A stretch of 11,683 bases of DNA from an uncultured Desulfomonile sp. Lineage in GTDB: Bacteria; Desulfobacterota; Desulfomonilia; Desulfomonilales; Desulfomonilaceae. The stretch's first letter is position 1; each line of letters opens with the position of its first letter. The stretch lies in NCBI GenBank assembly GCA_903853735.1, contig CAINUH010000263.1, positions 1 through 11,683 on the forward strand, written 5' to 3'. Shown here piece by piece: positions 4,394 to 11,436 of the stretch. The translations under genes and the position numbers were made by a program. The notes under the pieces were generated by a model, which ran no database searches, was not told the origin of the DNA, and saw nothing but the letters and a program-made list of their open reading frames with translations.

Positions 4394-6922
4394 TCAAAGT
4401 GGTCCCCATTCGCGCACTACCGATGCTCCCACTTGGAGTCCATAGATATCCGAAGGGCCGCTGAAGGCTATCCTGAACTTGAAGAAACGCCCGGTAATAT
4501 TTACCGGGGCCTGTGTAGAACAGAACAATCTGTTATCCGGACAGGACAGGTCCCCACACTGAACCACTATCGGGGACTCCATGTCCCCATCCTTGAAGAC
4601 CTTTATATCGACGGGAGTTCCGGGCGTTTTTCCGAACACGCTGACAGCCCGGACAATTTTGATATACTCGGGCGATCCGAAATGAAGCCAACCTGTTTCT
4701 ACCCAGGCTTCTATGTCCTGTCCGAGGTCAGTGCTCTGCCCGGGTGCGAATAGACGGATGATCCTGCCCTGATAATCGCCGCCGTAGAGAGTCACTTGCC
4801 CGATCTTACCCGGGGCAGCGGCATTGTGACAGTGAGCGGATGTGATGGCGCCGACGGCTATGGTGAAAGGCGGCAACCAGGTTTTGAGAGCCAGGTCGTA
4901 GACAATGAGGCGGTTGTTCAAGGTCTGCGCAGTCCCGGTCACGATCATGGGCACGGACCAGATGAGCTGGTTCTTTTCCGGCAAGTAAACCCCACAGGCC
5001 TTGAAAAGGTTGTCAAGATCCAGCCGCGGCACGTCTGCGGCCGGATTCCACCAGGAGACATCCTGACTGATGTGGTACAACTTGGTTCCGGAGAAATACC
5101 AGGCCCCCGCGGCGTTTATGTAGTAAAGGCCCATGAGATTCTTCATGTCCGGTTCTGTGTGAGGCGCTCTCATTACAACGAGGTTGTTAATCGGGGCCTG
5201 TCCTGCCGCTTCGGTTCTTTCGACGGAGACTCCACCGTCGCTGGAGCTGTTGAGCAGGTACCAGTCGTCGGTCTTGGCGAGAAACCCCTGGTTAAAAGCC
5301 TCTATCGCAGCCACGATTTCCCCCTGGCCGCCCAGCCCCAACGATGGCGAGTGAATCCCCGTGAGACCGTGCGGTTCTCCGGGCCGGGATATGAGTATGC
5401 GCTCCGGGCCTTCGTGGCTTCGGCACAGGACCAGCCTGTCCCTCACGGTGAGGGCGATCTTGTGTTTCTTCAGAGGAATCGGGATGGGCCATATACCGGC
5501 TTCACTTATGTAGGTCTTTGGCGTGAGGTTTGAGGATACTTTAAGCCTGATCCAATAGCCTTGGGGAAATTGGGCGCTGACAGGGCGGTTCAGGTTCCAG
5601 TCGGTCGGCGGTCTCCATACAATCTTGCCTTTCTTGCCCAGACATTTGCCGGAGGGTTCCTGTGTGCCGTCTGAAAATCCGGAGAGTGCGGCCCATGCAG
5701 ACCCGGTCCAATAGGACCCGGAAAGTGCGGCAGCGGTTTTGTTGTTGTAATCGTTGTGGGGAGTCAGTTCGACTGCATCAAACTTTATCGGATACCCGAT
5801 GTAGATTGCGTCGGAGCTTCCCATTCCCGTGGGATTGTCGGGCAGGCCGTCATTCAGCCTGGCATAGGTCGCGCTTGAGGAATCGTTCACTTCCAGCGTG
5901 AAATCTTTTGCTGATTTTTCCGATTCATCCCAATAGATAAACCCAAGCGCGGCATCGGCGAAGGCTTCACCGATGACCTGGAGGTTTTGGCACGGGGCCT
6001 TGAACAGTATCTTTTGAACCAGGGTGTTTTCCGACGTACCGCTGGGCCATCTGAACCGGTACCAGTATCCGGGAAGGCTGTTTTCAACATGGTACCCGGC
6101 GGAAAATGATCCGCCCGAGTGAGTCACTATTCCGTTGCGGCTCAAACCCGCGGTACCGTCCGACCATCCCGATCCGCTCGACCAATCGCCGGAATAACCT
6201 TCCACGATAAGCTCACCGGACCGGGAGTTACCCGACAGCATGTCGAACCGGAAACCGGTCACTCCCGACATGTCCAGACAGACGGCCAGCCATCCTGAAA
6301 CGGAACCCAAATTTCCGATATTGGCATTTGTTTCCGTGTCTGCATCGCAAACGTCCGCGGTGATGTCATACCAGTCCACGCCGTTGTTGCGTGTCACGAG
6401 AACCGATCGTGGAACGGCCCAGTCTTTTCCTGAGGCATCCAGACAGCCGGCAAAAACCAGGGGCGGCTTTTTCAAACCTTCGGTGATGATTGCCCTGTCA
6501 TTTAGAGTGGTTATCGACGCCACCCCGGCTCCGGAAGTCAGGTCGTAGATTTCTGTCCAGGAACCGCAGCCCGACAGGTCAGCCGTTTCGTCCGGACATG
6601 CGTAAAGTCGGTTGTTTCCAGAGATGTCCAGCATCTGGGCAACAAGGTAGCTTTGCTCAATAGAGGCAAAACGGACCTGGGTGAGCACGCGGATTTCACA
6701 CCATCCACTCTGAGCTTCAGACCACCCGCTCGAGGGAGGTAGACTGCCGATGAGTCCGCATCCCTGGCGGGTCTTGAGCCCCCTGTTCACCAGGTCCGCG
6801 TTTTCGCCGGACACCAGGCTGTTCTCAGGATAAATCAAGGGATTGCGCCGATTATCCCGAATACCGCCTGTCCAGTCGAACAGGTTGACAACCTTGTATG
6901 AATCGTTTGAAGCAGGGGACAT
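4394..6922 (-). CDS. Tail hub / packaged-DNA stabilisation-type structural protein (842 aa)
   Basis: This is a large beta-rich virion protein, best matched to the P22 gp10 / T7 tail-tubular-B type of hub that plugs the portal vertex. The N-terminus shows the family-like pattern GGIRDNRRNPL (19-29), a conserved Asn region (ENADL, 40-44) and GLKTRQGCGLIG (48-59). Two similar beta-modules follow, about residues 225-310 and 380-477. Both carry an SG.SDGT turn (251-257; 414-420), a later P(G/Q)GYWxR strand and an Ile/Pro-rich end. Residues about 484-760 hold repeated strand patterns (ILISRPGEPHG, FLAKTDDWYLL, LIVYDLALKTWLPPF) like a beta-propeller or hub body, ending in a beta-sandwich. The ATG at 6922 has only a weak GGTG ribosome site. 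It follows the neck-like gene by 48 bp. The fold class is fairly likely; the precise virion role is inferred. Confidence 0.8.
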   Translation of the reverse strand: MSPASNDSYKVVNLFDWTGGIRDNRRNPLIYPENSLVSGENADLVNRGLKTRQGCGLIGSLPPSSGWSEAQSGWCEIRVLTQVRFASIEQSYLVAQMLDISGNNRLYACPDETADLSGCGSWTEIYDLTSGAGVASITTLNDRAIITEGLKKPPLVFAGCLDASGKDWAVPRSVLVTRNNGVDWYDITADVCDADTETNANIGNLGSVSGWLAVCLDMSGVTGFRFDMLSGNSRSGELIVEGYSGDWSSGSGWSDGTAGLSRNGIVTHSGGSFSAGYHVENSLPGYWYRFRWPSGTSENTLVQKILFKAPCQNLQVIGEAFADAALGFIYWDESEKSAKDFTLEVNDSSSATYARLNDGLPDNPTGMGSSDAIYIGYPIKFDAVELTPHNDYNNKTAAALSGSYWTGSAWAALSGFSDGTQEPSGKCLGKKGKIVWRPPTDWNLNRPVSAQFPQGYWIRLKVSSNLTPKTYISEAGIWPIPIPLKKHKIALTVRDRLVLCRSHEGPERILISRPGEPHGLTGIHSPSLGLGGQGEIVAAIEAFNQGFLAKTDDWYLLNSSSDGGVSVERTEAAGQAPINNLVVMRAPHTEPDMKNLMGLYYINAAGAWYFSGTKLYHISQDVSWWNPAADVPRLDLDNLFKACGVYLPEKNQLIWSVPMIVTGTAQTLNNRLIVYDLALKTWLPPFTIAVGAITSAHCHNAAAPGKIGQVTLYGGDYQGRIIRLFAPGQSTDLGQDIEAWVETGWLHFGSPEYIKIVRAVSVFGKTPGTPVDIKVFKDGDMESPIVVQCGDLSCPDNRLFCSTQAPVNITGRFFKFRIAFSGPSDIYGLQVGASVVREWGPL

Positions 6923-6970
6923 GTGGTCACCAATGAGAAATAACCTTGTGTGGAGGCACGGGTTATGTTT

Positions 6971-8140
6971 TCAACGGGATGGTCGGAGGCTGAGTGAAGG
7001 CGGCTCGCTTGCTCCGAGAAGCCTCTGTTTTTCCCGTTCGTATAATTGGGAATATTCCTGGTATTTCAGGTCCGCGCCTGGGGCATGCCGGTCTCTGAGG
7101 AAAGCCTCTCTCAGAGAAAAATACACAAAAACCTGATCACCGGCACGCGGCATGGGTGGGTTGGGATTGTCCGGGCTGCACGTGAGGCCGGCGGGCAGGT
7201 AAGAGTGGTAGACGCAGAAGCCTGATGAAATGTCCGAGTGAGGTGGGGGCCACACGTAGAGCGACCCGTTTTGTACGGTGTAGTACAATGGAGCAGCGTG
7301 GGAGTTCTCGCCATTCCTGATCTCGAGGAATTCCCTCAGACTTCTCAGCGGCGTCATGAGCCCGTTCTTACCGCTGAAACACATCTGGTGTAGATCCTGA
7401 AAGTCCGGAATGACAGACACAAGATCCGTTTCAAAGACGCCGGACATTGTCGGTATCCAGGTTTGTCGGCGCCAGTAGTTTTCCTGGGCAAGATCCTTGA
7501 GGCATCGATTGATGGATCGAAGTATGAATTCATCTGAAAGGAATCCGTCTGTGCTTTCGTTGAAAAGATCCCGCACAGAGTCGATGATCTCCCCTACCCT
7601 GCCCGCGCAATTGGACAGCCTGGTTGAATCCAGGATCATTTCAACCGAGATTTGGAATACCTTTATAAGCCCTGGATCCTCGCTTTGGGGCGCAGGGATT
7701 CTCGTAAGAACAAAGGAAAGCAGGTCACCGGGCATTATTGCGGTGTCGGCCACTCGGCCGGGAAAGGTCGTGCCTGTTATTGAAAAAGTGCGCCTGGAGA
7801 CCATGTCGGAAATTGCCGCAGACCGGTAAGCAGCGGATGATGTTTCGGTTATCGGCCCTTGATTGGCCGCATTTGTGTCGGCCCGCAGGAGCAGGGCAGT
7901 CACTTGCCAGCCGTGCTGCAAGGACGGTGAAACGGAAGATTCGTGGAGTTGAATGGACAAATCCTTGCCGGGAATGTAATTCACCGGGGCCGGGATGGAG
8001 AACCGGGCTTCGTCCCTTATGCGCCATCCGGTGAATCCTGCTCCGGTGCCGGCATCGTACCCGTTTACCGGGACTGCCCCTGATGAGGGCATCAGTGTTT
8101 CTATGATGAATGAAGCCATTGTTTGATCACTGCCCGTCAT
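6971..8140 (-). CDS. Phage neck adaptor-like protein with an N-terminal beta-domain (389 aa)
   Basis: Two parts are visible. Residues about 1-170 are Gly/Ser/Pro-rich and beta-like, with a jelly-roll or decoration-type look (ARFSIPAPVNYIPGKDLSIQ, WQVTALLLRAD). Residues about 177-385 resemble head-tail connector/tail-tubular-A proteins: a helical opening IDSVRDLFNESTDGFLSDEF, then SINRCLKDLAQENYW, a strand region ending LMTPLRSLREF, the WPPP strand and a charged C-terminal helix. It lies before the hub gene, the usual neck-then-hub order of short-tailed phages, which supports the call. The start is uncertain: ATG at 8140 (used here) or at 8119 (Met8), both with poor Shine-Dalgarno. It probably forms a ring between portal and hub; the N-terminal domain might face outward. 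Confidence 0.7.
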   Translation of the reverse strand: MTGSDQTMASFIIETLMPSSGAVPVNGYDAGTGAGFTGWRIRDEARFSIPAPVNYIPGKDLSIQLHESSVSPSLQHGWQVTALLLRADTNAANQGPITETSSAAYRSAAISDMVSRRTFSITGTTFPGRVADTAIMPGDLLSFVLTRIPAPQSEDPGLIKVFQISVEMILDSTRLSNCAGRVGEIIDSVRDLFNESTDGFLSDEFILRSINRCLKDLAQENYWRRQTWIPTMSGVFETDLVSVIPDFQDLHQMCFSGKNGLMTPLRSLREFLEIRNGENSHAAPLYYTVQNGSLYVWPPPHSDISSGFCVYHSYLPAGLTCSPDNPNPPMPRAGDQVFVYFSLREAFLRDRHAPGADLKYQEYSQLYEREKQRLLGASEPPSLSLRPSR

Positions 8141-8167
8141 TGTCGATAGTGCGAGTGCAGTTCGGTT

Positions 8168-8359
8168 TTAGTTCGATTGCCACTGAATTTCATCCTTTGT
8201 TACCAGACGCAGGACGAGGTTCACGACGGCCAGGCCGACTGCGGAAATTTCCGCCCAGCGTCCTGGATCGAAACCGACCGCAATCACCATGGAGCCCACG
8301 AGGGCTATCATGTTGGTCCAAATCGTCTTTGACATCCACCACACTTTTGTTCGTTCCAT
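8168..8359 (-). CDS. Two-helix membrane protein, holin-like (63 aa)
   Basis: Residues about 13-29 (WTNMIALVGSMVIAVGF) and 36-53 (AEISAVGLAVVNLVLRLV) are two hydrophobic segments joined by a short turn, with a charged C-terminal tail. Small two-helix proteins starting KTxWTN and ending in VNLVLRLVTK-like sequence are common in phage lysis regions and are usually taken as class II-like holins. AGGAG (8372-8368) with 8-nt spacing, inside the end of the endolysin gene, supports the ATG at 8359. The gene begins 3 bp after the endolysin stop. Its likely job is timed permeabilisation of the inner membrane, or release of lysis effectors. Confidence 0.7.
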   Translation of the reverse strand: MERTKVWWMSKTIWTNMIALVGSMVIAVGFDPGRWAEISAVGLAVVNLVLRLVTKDEIQWQSN

Positions 8360-8362
8360 GAG

Positions 8363-8875
8363 TTAATCTCCTATGGTCAGTCTTCTGATTCCGGTCAGGC
8401 TGCGAAGAGAAAGTCCTTCGAGTCTGTCCAGCACCACGCCTCGTCGGGCCGACGAATGCGTAACTTTGTGTAAACCTTGCGGGTCGCGCAGAATGGCTCC
8501 CACATGGCCGTGAAGTCGGGCCGGTCTAAAGGTCCAGAAAACCAGGTCGCATTGCCTGGCAGAGTCCAGGACAATATCCCGGCCGTTCCATCCTCCCAGG
8601 CCCTGGGACATTCTATACGCCGTGGTTCTTGTGATGCCCGGGATTGCAGCCCATTTGGCTGCGAGGAAGATGTACCCCGAGCAGTCAAGGCCTTTTTGAA
8701 GGTCCTCTGCTCCTCCCCAGGCATACCGTGGATGTTTTGCAATTATGAAGTTTAACTGGCGTGTGAGTGATCTCTCATAGCGCTCGGCCAGTCCCCAGGA
8801 ATCACGTCCAGCAAAGTACGGCGCCGATGACAAGAACAACAGCAGCCATAATGTAACTCGAAGCCTTGGGATCAT
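8363..8875 (-). CDS. NlpC/P60-family endolysin with signal peptide (170 aa)
   Basis: This is a cell-wall peptidase expected to cut the stem peptides of peptidoglycan. The N-terminus is a classic signal sequence, MIPRLRVTLWLLLFLSSAPY (basic start, hydrophobic core, Ala-x-Gly region near residue 23), so export would be Sec-dependent rather than holin-gated. The core shows the NlpC/P60 triad: Cys65 in LDCSGYIF, His124 in LHGHVGAIL and His140 in VTHSSARRG, with YAWGG (51-55) just upstream, as is usual. The ATG at 8875 overlaps the upstream membrane-protein gene by 74 bp in another frame. A GGAG 10 nt before it and the well-formed signal peptide support this start. No second wall-binding domain is seen. 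A conditionally exported virion or host-wall hydrolase is a less likely alternative. Confidence 0.88.
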   Translation of the reverse strand: MIPRLRVTLWLLLFLSSAPYFAGRDSWGLAERYERSLTRQLNFIIAKHPRYAWGGAEDLQKGLDCSGYIFLAAKWAAIPGITRTTAYRMSQGLGGWNGRDIVLDSARQCDLVFWTFRPARLHGHVGAILRDPQGLHKVTHSSARRGVVLDRLEGLSLRSLTGIRRLTIGD

Positions 8876-9113
8876 GGCCTATCGACTCCATCCAATCTCC
8901 GGGCGTCACGAAGTCAACGGCCAGCATGAGGCCCACCAGCGCCGGAGTTGCAAGAAAAATTGCGGTCAAACGCAGCAAGACATACCTGGCAAGACCGTAT
9001 GGATCCTCACCCATGAGGAGGGGCGAATAGAGACTTGCACACAGGAGCGGTCCAATGCTGAATGCGGACACTCCGAGGAGAATTGCCCATCGGGAAATCT
9101 CTTTCTTCATCAT
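8802..9113 (-). CDS. Three-helix membrane protein of the lysis cassette (103 aa)
   Basis: Hydrophobic segments lie at about residues 9-27, 43-68 and 86-102. The N-terminus is MMKKEISR (positive, inside) and the C-terminus ends almost in the membrane (LCWT). The start is ATGATG, in which the previous gene's TGA lies inside the first ATG, so translation is coupled; the first (9113) or second (9110) Met may be used. The last 24 codons overlap the endolysin start. Size, three helices and context fit a holin or a membrane partner of the coiled-coil protein before it. I do not recognise a named family. Confidence 0.7.
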   Translation of the reverse strand: MMKKEISRWAILLGVSAFSIGPLLCASLYSPLLMGEDPYGLARYVLLRLTAIFLATPALVGLMLAVDFVTPGDWMESIGHDPKASSYIMAAVVLVIGAVLCWT

Positions 9114-9433
9114 ACCTTACCCATAGCGTACCCGATGAACACGCCTATTGCAGAGGCAGCCGTACCCAAGGCGATTATCATTTGCCAGGTAACGTTCTTG
9201 GCTTGCTCCGATTCCTTTTTGTGGGCGTGTACACCGTTGTTGAGCGCCTGTTCTTGTTCCAGATCTCTCAGGCGATGGTAAACTTCATTCATTTCCGCGG
9301 TACACCTGTTGGCGCATCGTGCGTGGCTATCACGGAGTTCTTCCAATGTCGTGCGGATGTGATCCAGAATGGTATTGACATGGTTGAACCGTTCAGCCAG
9401 CCATCCGTGATGGACTCCGTAGGATTTTTCCAT
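9110..9433 (-). CDS. Coiled-coil, C-terminally anchored membrane protein, XhlA-like (107 aa)
   Basis: Residues about 10-75 are polar, with heptad-like patterns (HVNTILDHIRTTLEELRDSH; NEVYHRLRDLEQEQALNN). Residues about 82-104 form a single Ala/Gly-rich transmembrane helix (MIIALGTAASAIGVFIGYAM), leaving a 3-residue tail. This layout matches XhlA-type lysis proteins, which pair with a holin and an endolysin, or a spanin-like bridge in reverse. Only the layout supports this; the sequence itself is not diagnostic. The ATG at 9433 is preceded by GAGGTG with about 11-nt spacing. The stop overlaps the next gene's start. A 78-bp gap separates it from the glycosyltransferase. Confidence 0.7.
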   Translation of the reverse strand: MEKSYGVHHGWLAERFNHVNTILDHIRTTLEELRDSHARCANRCTAEMNEVYHRLRDLEQEQALNNGVHAHKKESEQAKNVTWQMIIALGTAASAIGVFIGYAMGKV

Positions 9434-9511
9434 TCGATTGGTTTCACCTCATGCGATTTCGCCGTCAAACAAGTTAATTCGGTCACAACTTTTGAAAACC
9501 ACTGTAAGTGC

Positions 9512-11227
9512 TCAAACGCGAACCGGCATTAGCTTCTCAATTGCTTCGATCACCATTTCCGTGGTGATCCCCGCCATGCACGGGTGTCCCGCGATGGGAC
9601 ATACTTCGATATCCATGGCCCACTGGTCGCCCCGGATACAAGGCCGTTCCCGTATCACTTGGGGAACGGGAAAGTTTTGCAGGGCTTCTTGACTTGAGAA
9701 GTCCTCGACGTAAATCCCCGGACATTGGCCCTGGATGTTGAGTATATGGTCCTTGACGTATCCGAAATGCGCCGGTTTGGACCGACCCCACAACACAACG
9801 GACGGAATTCTCAGGGCAGCAGCAGCATGGTGAGCCATGGTATCGACGCTCACGAGCAGGCGGGCCCTTGCTATACACGCGAACACCTCCGACAGGGGCC
9901 GTTGGCACAAATCGACGTCCACGCCGTCCATGAGGGGTTCCAGATACGACTCCCTGAACTGAACGACCTTCATCCCATGTTCATGCGCCCAGCCGATTAC
10001 GACCTTCCATCTTTCCACGAGCCAGTTCTTGTTTCCACTCGGCTGGAAGAAGTCATAGGTCTTGGCCGAGGACCAGGGGACTACCACCACAAAGGGTTGA
10101 TGAGTAATTTTGGCGGGCCATAAGGAAAAATCGTCAGGGCCTATGAAGACCCTGGGCGTGATGTCATCGGGAACGGGCACATCGAACATCTTGCAGTACG
10201 CCGCAGCAAGGTGGCCCTTCCACCCTGCAGCCGCTGCCCAGGCGTAAACAGATTCTTCCAGCCTGATGGTCCTTTGAGCGTCAAGGGGTTGCTCGGCTAT
10301 TTCATCCACATCGGGATTTCCTTGAAGGACCGCCTTGGCCCACGGAGCATATACGGCTATGTCTCTGTCGGGATTTTGTTTCCGCATGACACGCAGCATG
10401 GGAGTTGCCATCAGCCCGTCCCCTATGCCGTGGCCCAGGCTGATGTGTATGCCCGGTTTCATGGTTTTGCGCTGTGCCATAAATCGCCTGTGGTCATCCA
10501 GGTAAACGTCCGGCGAATTGTTCCTTGATCCTCCGTTTACGGCCTTGAAATGCCATGCTACTGCCGATGGATGCACGAACAGTTTTGCCCCTTCCACGCC
10601 CAGCCGCCAGGTTGCCTGAGTTTCGTCCCTGTGTTGTCTGTAGAGACGCGTCTCAAAACCACCTATCTTTTCAAGCCATTTCCGGCTGAACAGGATGTTT
10701 CCGGTCAGGTGTTCAACGGGGAGGAGGTCGGTCTCGGAGTGTCTGAACCATTGAATGTTCACCTTGTCGGACAAGGCTTCTATACGGCTGTGTCTGTAAC
10801 GCGGGTCATCGGGTCGAAAGGTTTCGATCTCCTGACCTGGGTGGAGAAATAGGCCGCCGCATGCGCCCACGTCTGCGTCCTCCAGGACTTCCGCCAACCT
10901 GGAGAGGTAATCAGGTTCGAGCCAACAATCATCGTCAACCCTGAGAAACAGGGGATTACTGTCGCCCGTGGTCTTGAACCCCACCTGGTAGGCCGCACCG
11001 ATACGGCCTACCTGCGGTCCCCTGAGGATTTTGATTTCATGGCCGGTACGGGCAATCTCGCTGAACAGTCTCGGGTAAATTCCGAGACTGTTCCACTGAA
11101 CGGGCATGTCGGAATCATCTGCTATAACCAGGTCCCATGATCGGTAATCCTGGCGAATGAGACTCCACAGAAGTTGATGCACTATTTCCGGCCGGTTCTT
11201 GGTGGCCACGCACACGGTTATTCGCAT
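9512..11227 (-). CDS. Two-domain glycosyltransferase, GT2 fused to GT9 (571 aa)
   Basis: Residues 1-250 form a GT-A fold family 2 domain: ITVCVATKNRPEIVHQLL start, VIADDSD, the metal/nucleotide-sugar motif DDD (98-100) in LRVDDDCW, TGNILF and the acidic DET (201-203) likely holding the catalytic base. Residues 258-571 resemble GT9 (heptosyltransferase-type, GT-B): ISLGHGIGDGLMATPMLR (261-279), a strand VVVVPWSS, then VSVDTMAHHAAAAL (459-472, Asp462, His467) and PSVVLWG, ending HPCMAGIT. The start at 11227 rests on GGAGG four bases upstream. The open frame to 11290 adds only a Cys-rich stretch that runs into non-coding sequence. One protein could add two sugars in sequence, to host surface glycan or to a virion protein. 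It is an unusual gene for a phage late region; donor and acceptor cannot be told. Confidence 0.88.
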   Translation of the reverse strand: MRITVCVATKNRPEIVHQLLWSLIRQDYRSWDLVIADDSDMPVQWNSLGIYPRLFSEIARTGHEIKILRGPQVGRIGAAYQVGFKTTGDSNPLFLRVDDDCWLEPDYLSRLAEVLEDADVGACGGLFLHPGQEIETFRPDDPRYRHSRIEALSDKVNIQWFRHSETDLLPVEHLTGNILFSRKWLEKIGGFETRLYRQHRDETQATWRLGVEGAKLFVHPSAVAWHFKAVNGGSRNNSPDVYLDDHRRFMAQRKTMKPGIHISLGHGIGDGLMATPMLRVMRKQNPDRDIAVYAPWAKAVLQGNPDVDEIAEQPLDAQRTIRLEESVYAWAAAAGWKGHLAAAYCKMFDVPVPDDITPRVFIGPDDFSLWPAKITHQPFVVVVPWSSAKTYDFFQPSGNKNWLVERWKVVIGWAHEHGMKVVQFRESYLEPLMDGVDVDLCQRPLSEVFACIARARLLVSVDTMAHHAAAALRIPSVVLWGRSKPAHFGYVKDHILNIQGQCPGIYVEDFSSQEALQNFPVPQVIRERPCIRGDQWAMDIEVCPIAGHPCMAGITTEMVIEAIEKLMPVRV

Positions 11228-11231
11228 GGAA

Positions 11232-11236
11232 CCTCC
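11232..11236 (-). promoter_or_regulatory. Shine-Dalgarno GGAGG fixing the glycosyltransferase start
   Basis: GGAGG on the minus strand is followed by TTCC and then ATG at 11227-11225. It is the strongest ribosome site in the window. It rules against the 21-residue N-terminal extension that the open reading frame would otherwise allow. Confidence 0.8.
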
Positions 11237-11350
11237 GCTTGAAAAAGATGGAGACACACAGGCGCACAGACATAGAGAACAATATGGCAAGTGCCGGGAT
11301 TAATGTCCGATTCGCTGTGCAGTACGAGGCATGGATCTCCTCTGGGAGCG

Positions 11351-11403
11351 CAGGCTGCCGGCCTGTAAAAGGTACAGCAATTACGGGCGGGCAAGATGCC
11401 CGC
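11351..11403. repeat. Double-hairpin REP-like element upstream of the glycosyltransferase
   Basis: In the 209-bp gap (11228-11436), CAGGC (11351-11355) pairs with GCCTG (11361-11365), loop TGCCG. GCGGGC (11387-11392) pairs with GCCCGC (11398-11403), loop AAGAT. The two hairpins are 21 bp apart. The GCGCAGGC lead-in is shared with the element at 82-101. A purine-rich flank at about 11243-11280 (GGAGACACACAGGCGCACAG) resembles the flank in the 4249 gap. Paired GC-rich hairpins like this are typical of dispersed bacterial intergenic elements. Terminator activity for the upstream gene is possible on the minus strand, but there is no T-tract. Confidence 0.55.
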
Positions 11404-11436
11404 GTCGTGCATACCGATTACCTTGCCGACGTTCGC

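Noticed and set aside
4796..5533. Plus-strand open frame of 245 codons
   Set aside because: It lies wholly inside and antisense to the hub-protein gene. Its product is Gly/Arg/Val-rich low-information sequence with no motif, and the hub reading has clear family features.
4394..8140. Diversity-generating retroelement variable region in the structural genes
   Set aside because: No reverse transcriptase or adenine-biased template repeat was found within the window.
11228..11290. N-terminal extension of the glycosyltransferase
   Set aside because: The added residues are a Cys-rich stretch unlike any GT2 N-terminus, and GGAGG four bases before the ATG at 11227 fixes the start there.
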